Shown: positions 24,296 to 33,480, counted from the first letter of the stretch. The stretch: 64,000 bases of DNA from JAKVAV01 sp047632755 (GCA_047632755.1 JBLIDT010000010.1:1-64000), one strand, 5' to 3'. Translations and numbers: made by a program. Notes: generated by a model not told the origin, from the sequence alone.

Positions 24296-25217
24296 TGAAA
24301 ACTTCTTTTACGGTGTAGGTCTTTTTGTTTTGCGATTGATAGTAGATACGCAACATCAATTCGGCAATCAATCCGAAAACCAAGAACTGGATTCCAGCGA
24401 GAACTAACGTCACTCCCAGCAACAAGAGAGGTCTTCCCCAGATATCCTCGCCGAAAATCTTGAGCACCAAAAGGTAGAAGTTGATGAGTAAACCCAATCC
24501 CAATGTGATGAGTCCAACGGGGCCAAAAAGGTGAATAGGGCGGCGAAAATACTTCTGCATGAATATCATCAGAATTAAATCGCTCAATACCTTGAAGGTA
24601 CGGCTAAGCCCGTACTTCGATTCGCCGTGAATTCTAGGGTGGTGCTTCACATCGACTTGAGTGATGCTCGCTCCTTGAAGCTTGGCCAAAACGGGGATGA
24701 ATCGGTGAAGCTCTCCATAGAGCTCCATGCCCTTGGCGATGTGAGCGCGGTACACTCGTAAGGTGCAACCGTAATCTTGAATATGAACATCCGTTAAGTT
24801 TCGGATCATCGAATTGGCAATCTTGCTCGGAACTTTGCGAAGGAACATACCGTCCTTGCGGTTTTTGCGGTTACCCGCAACAACGTCCCAGTTTTCTCTC
24901 TCCAGCTTCTCCAACATCATAGGGATGTCAGAAGGGTCGTTTTGCAGATCGCCATCCAAGGTTACGATGTATTCGCCTTGAGCATGATCAATACCCGCCT
25001 GCATCGCGGTGGTCTGGCCAAAATTCTTCTGAAAAACGACCAACTTCACGTGCTCATCGGCCAGTTCTTTGATCTTAGCTACGGTAGAATCAGTCGATCC
25101 GTCATCTACCAAAATAACTTCATACGTGTAAGAGTGAAGAGCGGCATTGATGCTATCCAAGAGAGGAGCAATATTGTCCTCCTCGTTCATCAAGGTTATT
25201 ACTAGTGAGAGTTTCAT
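24264..25217 (-). CDS. Family 2 glycosyltransferase, polyprenyl-phosphate type
   Basis: A 317-residue membrane-bound GT2. The start at 25217 (MKLSLVITLMNEEDN) is chosen because the family begins at this strand; a longer frame adds 27 unlikely residues. The GT-A part has VILVDDGSTDST and TLDGDLQNDPSDIP (DxD-like metal site) and the DPM/ArnC-type FQKNFGQTTAMQAGIDHA. Two C-terminal helices (LITLGLGLLINFYLLVL and LLLLGVTLVLAGIQFLVFGL) place it with dolichyl/undecaprenyl-phosphate sugar transferases of the GtrB/ArnC type. The mRNA may be near-leaderless: TACCTTCG, one mismatch from the -7 consensus, ends 5 nt before the ATG. Confidence 0.88.
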   Translation of the reverse strand: MKLSLVITLMNEEDNIAPLLDSINAALHSYTYEVILVDDGSTDSTVAKIKELADEHVKLVVFQKNFGQTTAMQAGIDHAQGEYIVTLDGDLQNDPSDIPMMLEKLERENWDVVAGNRKNRKDGMFLRKVPSKIANSMIRNLTDVHIQDYGCTLRVYRAHIAKGMELYGELHRFIPVLAKLQGASITQVDVKHHPRIHGESKYGLSRTFKVLSDLILMIFMQKYFRRPIHLFGPVGLITLGLGLLINFYLLVLKIFGEDIWGRPLLLLGVTLVLAGIQFLVFGLIAELMLRIYYQSQNKKTYTVKEVFIGKAHSEVSA

Positions 25218-25312
25218 TGAGCCGAAGGTACGGAAACCGCAATTTCTATCAGGTGATTCACGCGCACCAAGTTTTCTTTTTATCTTGTTAGCAATCAAAA
25301 TCTCAAAAAACC

Positions 25313-26440
25313 ATGAGACACCTTTACCATAGTGGGATTCTATTCCTTTCTGTTCTAGTTACTACTGGGCTTTCAGCTCAGATTACTGCCGATAATACCA
25401 TTCCGATTGACAGTTTGGTCAATGAAATTTTCAATACGGGAACATTTGTCGAAGTTTCCAATGTCACGTTTAATGGTCTCCCTGCCGACGACACCTTGAC
25501 AAATGTTCAAATCGGTTTATTCGGAAACGGATTCAGTGATGGATTGCCCATTGACTCTGGTTTTGCAATGACCACAGGCAACATGGTAGACAATTTCACG
25601 AACAGTTTTGGGGGAGATCCTATTACTAATTCTTTAACAACCGAAATAGATATCGAGGCAATCTCCGGTTTCAACGTAAACGACTGTGCAGTTCTTGAAT
25701 TTGACGTGTTAAATCTGGCAGAAGCTCTTGCATTCACATTTACCTTTGCATCAGTAGAGTATGAATCCTTCACCTGTTCTATGTTTAATGATGCTTTTGG
25801 ACTTTTCATCAGCGGACCCGGGATTTCAGGTCCTTATGAAAATGGTGCTATCAACATTGCTCTTATTCCTGGTAGTGAGACACCTATCGCAATAAATACG
25901 GTGAACTCGGGTTACGCAAGTGGTTTTGATCCGGCATTCTGTGAAGATGCCAACCCAAACTGGATTGAAGACAGCCAGTACTTTATTGAGAATTCAGGAA
26001 ATACGGTGAGCAGTGTTATCTATAACGGATTTACGGTGAATCTGGAGGCATTTGTAGAAGTTGAACAAAACGAGACGTATCACATCAAGTTTGCGATTTG
26101 CGATGCCGTTGATACAGCCTTTGATTCTGGAATAATCCTAGAAGCCAATTCTTTTGAAGGAAAGTTCTTGAGCGTCTTTGATCAAAACCGTCCTGAGCAA
26201 TTGAAACTCTACCCAAACCCTTCAACCGATCAAGTATTTGTCGAAATACAGGAGACCTACATTGGTCAAAACCTGAGCGTGCGTATTTTGGATATGCAAG
26301 GAAGAGCGGTGAGTGCAACCAGCCTAACTGCCACTGGAACCGTCGCACTTAAAACCAGTCAGCTGGAAAAAGGACTTTACTTGGTTGAGACTTCCACAAA
26401 CGGGAAAGTCTTCGGAATATCGAAACTATTGCGTGACTAG
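25313..26440 (+). CDS. Secreted choice-of-anchor L protein with T9SS sorting domain
   Basis: A 375-residue exported protein with a signal peptide (MRHLYHSGILFLSVLVTTGLSAQ). Residues about 50-260 match the choice-of-anchor L domain. That domain opens with FGNGFSDGLPIDSGFAMTTG-like sequence, then contains the characteristic DCAVLEFDVLNLAEALAFTF, FASVEYESFTCSMFNDAFG and NGAINIALIPGSETPIAINTVN. The C-terminus is a type A sorting domain (LKLYPNPSTDQVFVEI ... LEKGLYLVETSTNGKV). It is probably released or attached to the surface through the type IX system. Ligand or role is unknown. Confidence 0.88.
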   Translation: MRHLYHSGILFLSVLVTTGLSAQITADNTIPIDSLVNEIFNTGTFVEVSNVTFNGLPADDTLTNVQIGLFGNGFSDGLPIDSGFAMTTGNMVDNFTNSFGGDPITNSLTTEIDIEAISGFNVNDCAVLEFDVLNLAEALAFTFTFASVEYESFTCSMFNDAFGLFISGPGISGPYENGAINIALIPGSETPIAINTVNSGYASGFDPAFCEDANPNWIEDSQYFIENSGNTVSSVIYNGFTVNLEAFVEVEQNETYHIKFAICDAVDTAFDSGIILEANSFEGKFLSVFDQNRPEQLKLYPNPSTDQVFVEIQETYIGQNLSVRILDMQGRAVSATSLTATGTVALKTSQLEKGLYLVETSTNGKVFGISKLLRD

Positions 26441-26467
26441 GCTAGCGCTCACTCGCAGCGAATTGGA

Positions 26468-26475
26468 TACCTTCG
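26468..26475 (+). promoter_or_regulatory. Possible -7 box giving a leaderless transcript
   Basis: TACCTTCG (one mismatch to TAnnTTTG) ends 4 nt before the ATG at 26480, a spacing expected for leaderless mRNAs. Confidence 0.35.
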
Positions 26476-26479
26476 TAAA

Positions 26480-27292
26480 ATGATGAAAAATCTTAGAAAC
26501 GCCTTATTGATAATGGCAGGAGTAGCAATATTGCTATCCATTATTTTTAATGACTTCTTGGCCTATTCGGCAATATTTGTTGGGGCAATGGTTGTTTTCT
26601 ACGGACTTTACCACGCCTTCCTTAAAACAAAAGATGCAGAAATTGACGATCTCAGAGCCAAACTGGATCAAGAGGAAAATCAACTCGAAAAAGTCAAAGA
26701 GGAGAACGAAGAACTTCGAACAAGAAAACTAAATGTTTCAGCCATCAGGCAAATACTAGATGTAGGCCTATTTGAAATCGATACCAACTTCACTCGAACC
26801 TGGAATGAAGAAATAGAAACGGAGATGGGCAAGACTGTCCAGTTCATCGGAGCGCTCAAGGTAGATATCATCGCCAAGTATGGGGTGGATCTCAAGGATC
26901 TTCGAATAAAGGCTGAGGGAGATGAAGTGTTGATTGCCAATATGCACCTCAAATCACTCTCGTTTAATGATCTCAATTACGATTGGGTAATCAGTGAAGT
27001 ACTCGAGCACAAGAAGCCCTATCTCGGCGGAAACCACCGCCGCACAAACCCGATACTCGAATTGGAAGCCAATAAAATCAAAGAGCGCCTCCAAAAAAGA
27101 ACACACGAAGAGGTGAAGCAAGGCCCTGAAGAGTTAGAAGCCATTACTTCCATATTGAAGAAACAACTCACTCACTCCATCGCCCTGCTATTGGGCTTGC
27201 AAGACGATAAAGTTCGCTTTGTTGATGGGTTCAATGGGGAGTTTAAAACTTTGGAAGGCTTTCATTCAAAAGCAGTCGACGAAAAAAAATAG
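26480..27292 (+). CDS. Membrane-anchored coiled-coil protein, possibly DUF4230-like
   Basis: A 270-residue protein with two N-terminal membrane helices (about residues 8-24 and 27-48). A short coiled coil follows (residues 53-85, DLRAKLDQEENQLEKVKEEN), then a soluble domain. The soluble part (IRQILDVGLFEIDTNFTRTWNEE ... VDIIAKYGVDLKDLRIKAEGDEVLIANMHL) recalls DUF4230 proteins in its 'G-DL ... ILI-M' pattern, but I am not sure. The C-terminal helix (ANKIKERLQKRTHEEVKQG) exists again as a decayed copy at 30740-30960, so this locus took part in a tandem duplication with the FAS1 gene that follows. Role is unknown. Confidence 0.7.
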   Translation: MMKNLRNALLIMAGVAILLSIIFNDFLAYSAIFVGAMVVFYGLYHAFLKTKDAEIDDLRAKLDQEENQLEKVKEENEELRTRKLNVSAIRQILDVGLFEIDTNFTRTWNEEIETEMGKTVQFIGALKVDIIAKYGVDLKDLRIKAEGDEVLIANMHLKSLSFNDLNYDWVISEVLEHKKPYLGGNHRRTNPILELEANKIKERLQKRTHEEVKQGPEELEAITSILKKQLTHSIALLLGLQDDKVRFVDGFNGEFKTLEGFHSKAVDEKK

Positions 27293-27707
27293 TCCTTGGC
27301 TATGAGCTTTTCTAATACCCGTTTAAATTTATTGGGAATTTATTTAACCTGACTCAAAACAGTTTCTTTAAAGAGCTTCGGCTATATCGATTCGTTAAAA
27401 TTTCTCAATAAATCATTTTGAAAAAACGCTGTCTTCCTTAAAAAAACAAGATTGTTAAAAAATTTTTGACGAATCGGAGGTGACTATTTAACCAAATAAA
27501 AGTGCCTATAGATCTGAAATGCATCCTAATTAAGGTATTGCGACTCGGTGCAATTATTCTTCACCTAGCTTTCAAAGGATAATTTAAATACCCCCCTCTT
27601 TATAGGACTCCAACAAGCTTAAAAAACCCGCGACCAGGACTTCAACAATTCAGAAATAGCCATGTTAGTTTTGCGACAAATCTTAATCAAATCTTAAAAA
27701 TTACTTT
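27293..27707. other. 415-bp AT-rich intergenic leader region with inverted repeats
   Basis: No gene is seen. Two nested inverted repeats are visible. One pairs 27388-27403 with 27460-27476 (CGATTCGTTAAAATTT against its near-complement). The other pairs an ATTTATTGGGAATTT-like arm near 27333 with the complement-like stretch near 27400-27417. The -7 box of the FAS1 gene lies at the right end. An RNA regulatory element or the trace of a small repeat is possible. Confidence 0.4.
27666..27673 (+). promoter_or_regulatory. Putative -7 box of the first FAS1 gene
   Basis: TAGTTTTG, an exact TAnnTTTG match, lies 34 bp before the ATG at 27708. The -33 position has TTCA, a weak match. Confidence 0.5.
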
Positions 27708-30620
27708 ATGAAATTAAAAATTACAATGATGGCTTTGCTGTCGTGTTTTATGTTCACGACGAGCTTTGCTCAACAAACAGAAGTTACAGGAACACTTTCA
27801 GCAGGGAGTGGATATGTAGCTGGAGAAACAATCGAAATTCCATTCAACCTTGACTTCACTAATATAGATGAAGAATATGCTGATTTCTTGGAACTTACTT
27901 TCCCTGCAGGTGTAACAATCGAGGGAGTGTCTAATGATGTCGTATTTATTGACAACAGTATCTTATTTGGTGCAGGAGCTCCAAATGCGGATTTCAACGG
28001 TATAGTTGGTCAGACAGTTAGTTGGGGAGATGACAACAACTCGTTTGGTGGAATTTTCACGTCAGCAACTATTGGGGGAGTTCTTACTGCATTGTCTTAT
28101 GACTTTACCGTTACTGTTACAGTTGACGCGGGAATTACAGGCGACCTGTCAGTTGACTTTTTTGCAAGTGGTGACGAATTCGGTCCGAACCCTGCAGATT
28201 TGACTGGAACAGTTACAATCGGTGAAGGCGTTTCTGTTTACGGAATCGTCGTTAACAGCGATGTGCACAATACATTGGAAGTAGCTATTAACGCAGCTGG
28301 TTTAGCTGGCGCTTTAGCAACTCTTGATCCTGCAACTCTTTTCGCTCCAACAGATGCTGCATTTGACGAATTAGAAGCTGCAAATCCAGGTATCATTGCA
28401 GGTTTATTAGCTGATCCAGCTGCACTAGGAAATATCCTATTGTACCACGTGGCCAACTTAGAAGCTTTTGCGGGTGACCTAACTGATGGTCAAGAAGTTC
28501 CAACGCTGCAAGGAAATCCTGTCACAGTAACTATCGTAGGTACTGACGTATTCGTGAACGGTGAGCAAGTAGTTGTTGCCGATTTGGATGCATCCAATGG
28601 AGTAGTGCATGCCATTGATGGTGTTCTTCTTCCACCTCCTTCAATCGCATTACCTCTAGACTTTGAATTAGGAGCCGAGAATTATACTATCGAAGGATTT
28701 GGTGGAGCTCAAAATACAGCAGTAATTCCTAATCCAGATGCTTCTGGAATTAACACTAGTGCCAATGTATGGCAGCAAACACAAGACGCAGCCAATACAG
28801 GTGAGACATTCGCTGGAGCCGTGCTTACTCTAGATGTTCCTGTAGATTTTTCAGGATCTTCTCTAGTAGCAATGGACATATGGACTCCACTTGAAGTCAC
28901 TGCCGTTACTCTTAGATTTGAAGTAGCTAATAATGATCCTGCTAGTGCTGGATTAGAATTGACTTTACCAGCTACCACCACAAATGCTTGGGAAACTTTA
29001 GTATTTGATTTCACAGGTGAGCCAAACCTCGCAAATGAAATGGTTCGTTGCGTTGTTTTCTTCAACCTAGGTAATAATAACACTGACGATACATTCTACA
29101 TCGACAACATCAGAGGAACAGCACTTCCTACAGTATTTGACATCGTTGCAAACAGTGACGTGCACAATACCTTAGAAACGGCTCTTATTGAATCAGGTTT
29201 GGATGCAGTAACTAACGATGCTGCCGCTGATTTGACACTCTTTGCTCCAACGGATGCTGCTTTTGATGCACTTCCTGAGGGAGTTTTAGCTTCATTATTG
29301 GAAGACCCAACAGGTGCTTTGGCAAATGTTCTTTTGTACCACGTTGTTGGTGGTACTGCTCTAAGTACTGACCTTTCAGATGGACAAGAGGTTCTTACAC
29401 TTCAAGGGGAGACTGTGATTGTATCCATAGTTGGAGAAGTTATAACCATCAATGGTGCAGAAGTGATAATAGCAGATCTTACAGCGGTCAACGGTGTTGT
29501 TCATGTGATTGATGCTGTTTTGATTCCAGCGACTTGTACTTCTTTCGCAGGTGGCCCTTACAATAACTTCGGCGAGGCTCCATTAGCAGTTGATGGAATT
29601 TGTCCTTTCAATGTTATTACTGGTTTCCAAAGTTGGGCTAGTGAAGGATATGCAGTCACTAACTGCATTGCTGGAACTGTCTACACATTTGGCTTGTCAG
29701 GTGGAGCAATTGGCGCATGGGATCCTTCATTTGTAATTCAGGATGCTACAACAGGTGAAGTAGTTGCAAGCGGAACAGAGGGAAACAGTATTACATGGGA
29801 ATGCCCTGCAGATGGAGACTATACTTGGATTATTCAAGAAGAAGGTCTTTGTGGTGATCAGTCTGAAAATACTTCAACTGATGGCGGTTTCCCTTACATG
29901 ACTTGCGAAAGTTCAGTAAGCATTACAGGAATTGTAGTTGCAAGTGATATTCACAACACACTAGAGGCTGCGGTTATCGAAGCAGGTTTGGATGGCACAC
30001 TAGATACGGAAGGCCCATTCACACTATTTGCACCAACTGATGCTGCTTTTGATCTTTTACCTGAGGGTTTATTGGAGGACTTGCTTGCAGATCCTTCTGG
30101 AGACTTGACAACAATTCTTACTCACCATGTTGCCAATGGTATTGCATACTCAACTGACCTTTCAGACGGTCAGTCTATCCCTACTTTAGAAGGTGAGGAT
30201 GTTACTGTTGGAATAGATGCAGCTGGAGTGATTACTATCACCTCAGCTTCAGGAGTTGTTGCTGAAGTTATAGTAGCAAACCTTATCGCTTCAAACGGTG
30301 TGGTTCACGTAATCGATGCAGTATTGATTCCAACACTAAGCAGTGTTGAAAACCTTACATCTGTAGAAAACCTGAATGTATACCCGAACCCAACGAATAA
30401 CCAATTCACAGTTGACATCGAGCTTAACGCTTCTGAAAGAGTAACTGTTGATTTGATTAACATCGTTGGTCAAGTGGTTAAATCTATCGACCTAGGAACG
30501 CGTTCTGCTGGTCTTAACAGAGAGTACATTGACGTAAATGACCTTAGTGAGGGAATCTACTTCATGAACTTAACTGTTGGTGGAACACAAGGAACAGTGA
30601 AAGTACAAGTGGTAAGATAA
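27708..30620 (+). CDS. Secreted protein with three FAS1 domains and T9SS sorting domain
   Basis: A 970-residue surface or extracellular protein. Order: signal peptide (MKLKITMMALLSCFMFTTSFAQ); an Ig/cohesin-like N-terminal domain (about residues 25-180, GYVAGETIEIPFNL ...); FAS1 domain 1 (about 183-310); a carbohydrate-binding-like module (about 315-475, LDFELGAENYTIEGFGG ... FYIDNIRG); FAS1 domain 2 (about 480-610); a second module (about 612-740, FAGGPYNNFG ... CPADGDYTWIIQEEGLC); FAS1 domain 3 (about 743-875); and a type A sorting domain. Each FAS1 copy carries the family's LFAPTDAAFD and NGVVHVIDAVL motifs. FAS1 domains mediate adhesion. A terminator follows. Parts of it are nearly identical in DNA to the paralogue at 31300. 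Confidence 0.9.
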   Translation: MKLKITMMALLSCFMFTTSFAQQTEVTGTLSAGSGYVAGETIEIPFNLDFTNIDEEYADFLELTFPAGVTIEGVSNDVVFIDNSILFGAGAPNADFNGIVGQTVSWGDDNNSFGGIFTSATIGGVLTALSYDFTVTVTVDAGITGDLSVDFFASGDEFGPNPADLTGTVTIGEGVSVYGIVVNSDVHNTLEVAINAAGLAGALATLDPATLFAPTDAAFDELEAANPGIIAGLLADPAALGNILLYHVANLEAFAGDLTDGQEVPTLQGNPVTVTIVGTDVFVNGEQVVVADLDASNGVVHAIDGVLLPPPSIALPLDFELGAENYTIEGFGGAQNTAVIPNPDASGINTSANVWQQTQDAANTGETFAGAVLTLDVPVDFSGSSLVAMDIWTPLEVTAVTLRFEVANNDPASAGLELTLPATTTNAWETLVFDFTGEPNLANEMVRCVVFFNLGNNNTDDTFYIDNIRGTALPTVFDIVANSDVHNTLETALIESGLDAVTNDAAADLTLFAPTDAAFDALPEGVLASLLEDPTGALANVLLYHVVGGTALSTDLSDGQEVLTLQGETVIVSIVGEVITINGAEVIIADLTAVNGVVHVIDAVLIPATCTSFAGGPYNNFGEAPLAVDGICPFNVITGFQSWASEGYAVTNCIAGTVYTFGLSGGAIGAWDPSFVIQDATTGEVVASGTEGNSITWECPADGDYTWIIQEEGLCGDQSENTSTDGGFPYMTCESSVSITGIVVASDIHNTLEAAVIEAGLDGTLDTEGPFTLFAPTDAAFDLLPEGLLEDLLADPSGDLTTILTHHVANGIAYSTDLSDGQSIPTLEGEDVTVGIDAAGVITITSASGVVAEVIVANLIASNGVVHVIDAVLIPTLSSVENLTSVENLNVYPNPTNNQFTVDIELNASERVTVDLINIVGQVVKSIDLGTRSAGLNREYIDVNDLSEGIYFMNLTVGGTQGTVKVQVVR
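29127..29383 (+). repeat. FAS1 repeat block, copy 1
   Basis: This segment encoding the start of FAS1 domain 2 is closely matched by 32341-32597 (constant offset 3214 bp, no gaps). Only a short patch in the middle differs more strongly. It indicates duplication with later gene conversion. Confidence 0.85.
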
Positions 30621-30652
30621 TTTCGAACCCATTTATTGAATTGAAAGCCGTC
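30491..30652 (+). repeat. 3'-end repeat block, copy 1
   Basis: 162 bp covering the end of the sorting domain, the stop codon and the first 32 bp of the 3' untranslated region are repeated at 33294-33455 without gaps. By eye I count 8 differences. Confidence 0.88.
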
Positions 30653-30674
30653 GGTCTAACCGACGGCTTTTTTT
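30644..30674 (+). terminator. Intrinsic terminator of the first FAS1 gene
   Basis: The stem GCCGTCGG/CCGACGGC (30647-30654, 30660-30667) with a 5-nt loop is followed by seven T residues. Confidence 0.92.
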
Positions 30675-30739
30675 GTGCTCCTAAAAATATTAAGCAATCA
30701 AAGAAGTCCGTAAACAAGAGAAGCCCTGTCTTAGAAGAA

Positions 30740-30960
30740 ACGACCGAACATATTCGATGGTCAAATTGGAAGCCAATAAAATTAAAGAGCGCCTTCAAAA
30801 AAGAACACTCGAGAAAAAAAGCAAGGCTCTACAGAATTAGAAACCATCACGTCCATATTGAAAAAGCAGCTCACTCACCGCATCGCCCTTCAGCATTAAA
30901 TTCCTGACGAAAATGTAATTTTCATTAAAGAATTTGATAATCAATACAAAACCATCACAC
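30740..30960 (+). pseudogene. Decayed 3' fragment of a paralogue of the 26480 gene
   Basis: 30766-30815 aligns with 27061-27110 (50 nt with only a few changes), and similarity continues through TSILKKQLTH-like and KTI-like segments to about 30960. Translated pieces LEANKIKERLQKRT, ELETITSILKKQLTHRIAL and PDENVIFIKEFDNQYKTI match LEANKIKERLQKRT, ELEAITSILKKQLTHSIAL and QDDKVRFVDGFNGEFKTL of the intact protein. They lie in different frames separated by stops (for example tag near 30838 and taa near 30898). It is a relic left by tandem duplication of the block 26480-30674. Confidence 0.85.
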
Positions 30961-31299
30961 ATTTAAAAAGAGGACTAAGAGTTCAAATCGGCTACTTTCC
31001 ATTCACGTTAATGAATGTCGTTTGAAGACGTAGATATAGAATATCTACCACGAACTGTTCTGGGATACAGATAGTGTAGTCTTTTCGAAATAAAAATCCA
31101 TAAACACTAATTATTAATACCTTAATAAGGTACTTGACACATTCAACACAATAATTTCTCGTAATTCAATTATTCACATGTCCGTGTTTACACATTTTAG
31201 TAGCCCTTCAAGATCAAAAAAAGATTCTTCGATACCTTTAACAATTAATAACACCATCTCTTAAACTCTCGAGCTTAATTAAAAATCAACCTTAAAATC
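30961..31299. other. Intergenic region before the second FAS1 gene
   Basis: AT-rich, no gene recognised. A short stretch near 31115-31140 (ATAAGGTACTTGACA) resembles the corresponding leader of the first FAS1 gene (ATTAAGGTATTGCGA, near 27532), in keeping with duplication. TACCTTTA near 31232 is one mismatch from a -7 box. Confidence 0.4.
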
Positions 31300-33423
31300 A
31301 TGAAAACAAAATTAACTCTACTTCTAGGAGCAACTCTAGTCTTCTTGGGCTCAGCAATTGCTCAAACATCGAAAACGCTTGATGAAACTTATTCTCGTTT
31401 CGATATTCTCAAGAACAAAGACAAAGGCAATGGTGATGCAAAAGCCATCGAAGCAGTGTTAACTGCCACCGGCGGTTACGTTGTTGAAGGCACAATTGAC
31501 ATCCCGATGAATTTAATCCTCAATAACATTGATGAGGAGTACGGGGATTTAATAACCATCACTTTCCCAGCAGGATTCACAATAAATAGTGTCTCTAATA
31601 ATGTTGAATTCGGACCTTCTTTTGATCCAGGAGGGGATGCAGAGGCCTACAATGGTATTTCAGGTCAGTCCGTATCATGGGGAGATGATGATAATAATTA
31701 TGGAGGAGTAACTCCAGGCAATGATTATCCTTTTTCCATCAACGTAACAGCTGACGCTAGTGTGACGGGCGATCAAACAATCGATTTTGTTGTGAGTGGA
31801 GATGGTTTCGGACCTGCCCCTGCTGATTTTACTGGTTCTATCACCATTTCTGAAGCCGTAGTAGGTTTACCACTTGACTTTGAGCTTCCTGCCGAAACAT
31901 ATTCGATTATAGGATTTGGTGGCGCGGATAATACGGGTATCATTCCTAATCCTGATCAATCAGGTATTAATGTGAGCGGAAATGTTTGGCAGCAAACACA
32001 AAATTCTGCTGCAGGTGAAACATTTGCAGGCGCAGTTATTGACTTAGGAGATCCCGTAGATTTTTCAGAATCCGGTTTAATAGCAATGGATATATGGACT
32101 CCTCAGGCTGCTACTGATGTAACTCTTCGATTTGAAATAGCAAATAATGACCCTGCTTCGGCTGGAATGGAATTGACCCTTCCAACAACGTCTACCAGCA
32201 CTTGGGAAACTTTAGTGTTTGATTTTACAGACAACGCAAACATCGGAAACGCATTCGTGCGTTGCGTTGTATTTTTCAATTTAGGTGCTAACAATACGGA
32301 TGACACTTTCTACATTGACAACATTAGAAATACTAATCTTCCTACGGTATTTGACATCGTTGCAAACAGCGACGTGCACAATACCTTAGAAACGGCTCTT
32401 ATTGAATCAGGTTTGGATGCAGTAACTAGCGACCCTGAAATAGACTTAACACTCTTTGCTCCAACGGATGCTGCTTTTGATGCGCTTCCTGAGGGAGTTT
32501 TAGCTTCATTATTGGAAGACCCAACAGGTGCTTTGGCAAATGTTCTTTTGTACCACGTAGTTGCTGGTACAGCTCTAAGTACAGACCTTTCAGATGGTCA
32601 AGAAGTGCTTACGCTGCAAGGTGAAACAGTAACGGTTGTTATCAATGGTGACGTAATTACTATCAACGGTGCGGAAGTAGTGATTGCTGATATCGAAGCA
32701 GTAAATGGCGTAGTTCACGTAATTGATGCAGTATTGGTGCCATCTACTTGTACAGTAGTTGCAGGTGGCCCTTACACTAATTTTACTACCACTTTCGGTG
32801 GTGCTCCTGTAGCAGTTGACGGAGTTTGCCCAGTGAACGTTATTGAAGCGTTCGAAAGTTGGGCAAGCGAAGCCTATGTAGCAGCGGGTTGTGTAGAAGG
32901 AACTACTTACACTTTCGGATTACAAGATGGTGCTTCTGGCGCATGGGATCCGGCTTTCGTAATTGTGGATGCTACTACAGGTGAAGTTATTGCTTCTGAA
33001 ACAGAAGGTTTGAGCATTACTTGGGAATGTCCTGCTGATGGTGATTACATCTGGATTATCCAAGAAGAAGGTCTTTGTGGTAACCAATCAACAAATACGA
33101 CAGCTGATAATGGATTCCCTTATATGACTTGCGGAGATCCACTCTCAAGTACTGATTTCGTTCTTTCAAATGATCTACGCGTATTCCCTAACCCAACAAA
33201 CAGTCAATTCACAGTTGATATAGAGCTAAACGCTGCTGAAAATGTGACAATTGATGTGATTAACGTAATGGGCCAAGTAGTAAAATCTGTAGACCTAGGA
33301 ACTCGTTCTGCTGGTCTTAACAGAGAGTACATTGACGTAAATGACCTAAGTGAGGGAATTTACTTCATGAACTTAACTGTTGGTGCAAGCCAAGGAACAG
33401 TTAAAGTACAAGTGGTAAGATAA
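31300..33423 (+). CDS. Secreted protein with one FAS1 domain and T9SS sorting domain
   Basis: A 707-residue paralogue of the preceding FAS1 protein. Order: signal peptide (MKTKLTLLLGATLVFLGSAIAQ), a 30-residue insertion, the Ig/cohesin-like domain (about residues 50-185), the carbohydrate-binding-like module (about 190-350, LDFELPAETYSIIGFGG), a single FAS1 domain (about 355-485) equivalent to FAS1-2 of the paralogue, the CPADGDYIWIIQEEGLC module (about 490-610), and a type A sorting domain. FAS1-1 and FAS1-3 of the larger protein are absent. DNA identity is patchy: very high in the FAS1 block and the 3' end, low at the N-terminus, which suggests gene conversion. Confidence 0.9.
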   Translation: MKTKLTLLLGATLVFLGSAIAQTSKTLDETYSRFDILKNKDKGNGDAKAIEAVLTATGGYVVEGTIDIPMNLILNNIDEEYGDLITITFPAGFTINSVSNNVEFGPSFDPGGDAEAYNGISGQSVSWGDDDNNYGGVTPGNDYPFSINVTADASVTGDQTIDFVVSGDGFGPAPADFTGSITISEAVVGLPLDFELPAETYSIIGFGGADNTGIIPNPDQSGINVSGNVWQQTQNSAAGETFAGAVIDLGDPVDFSESGLIAMDIWTPQAATDVTLRFEIANNDPASAGMELTLPTTSTSTWETLVFDFTDNANIGNAFVRCVVFFNLGANNTDDTFYIDNIRNTNLPTVFDIVANSDVHNTLETALIESGLDAVTSDPEIDLTLFAPTDAAFDALPEGVLASLLEDPTGALANVLLYHVVAGTALSTDLSDGQEVLTLQGETVTVVINGDVITINGAEVVIADIEAVNGVVHVIDAVLVPSTCTVVAGGPYTNFTTTFGGAPVAVDGVCPVNVIEAFESWASEAYVAAGCVEGTTYTFGLQDGASGAWDPAFVIVDATTGEVIASETEGLSITWECPADGDYIWIIQEEGLCGNQSTNTTADNGFPYMTCGDPLSSTDFVLSNDLRVFPNPTNSQFTVDIELNAAENVTIDVINVMGQVVKSVDLGTRSAGLNREYIDVNDLSEGIYFMNLTVGASQGTVKVQVVR
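32341..32597 (+). repeat. FAS1 repeat block, copy 2
   Basis: Near-identical partner of 29127-29383 (offset 3214 bp). Confidence 0.85.
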
Positions 33424-33455
33424 TTTCGAATCCATTTATTGAATTGAAAGCCGTC
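33294..33455 (+). repeat. 3'-end repeat block, copy 2
   Basis: Partner of 30491-30652 (offset 2803 bp), extending past the stop codon up to the terminator stem; the terminator stems themselves differ in sequence. Confidence 0.88.
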
Positions 33456-33480
33456 CCAAGCAATTGGGACGGCTTTTTTT
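33447..33480 (+). terminator. Intrinsic terminator of the second FAS1 gene
   Basis: The stem AGCCGTCCC/GGGACGGCT with a 9-nt loop is followed by seven T residues. It is analogous to the terminator at 30644, but the inner base pairs differ in a compensated way. Confidence 0.92.

Noticed and set aside
30641..30907. Plus-strand frame of 88 codons after the first FAS1 gene
   Set aside because: It runs through the terminator hairpin and then through the decayed paralogue fragment in a frame other than the conserved one, so it is not a gene.
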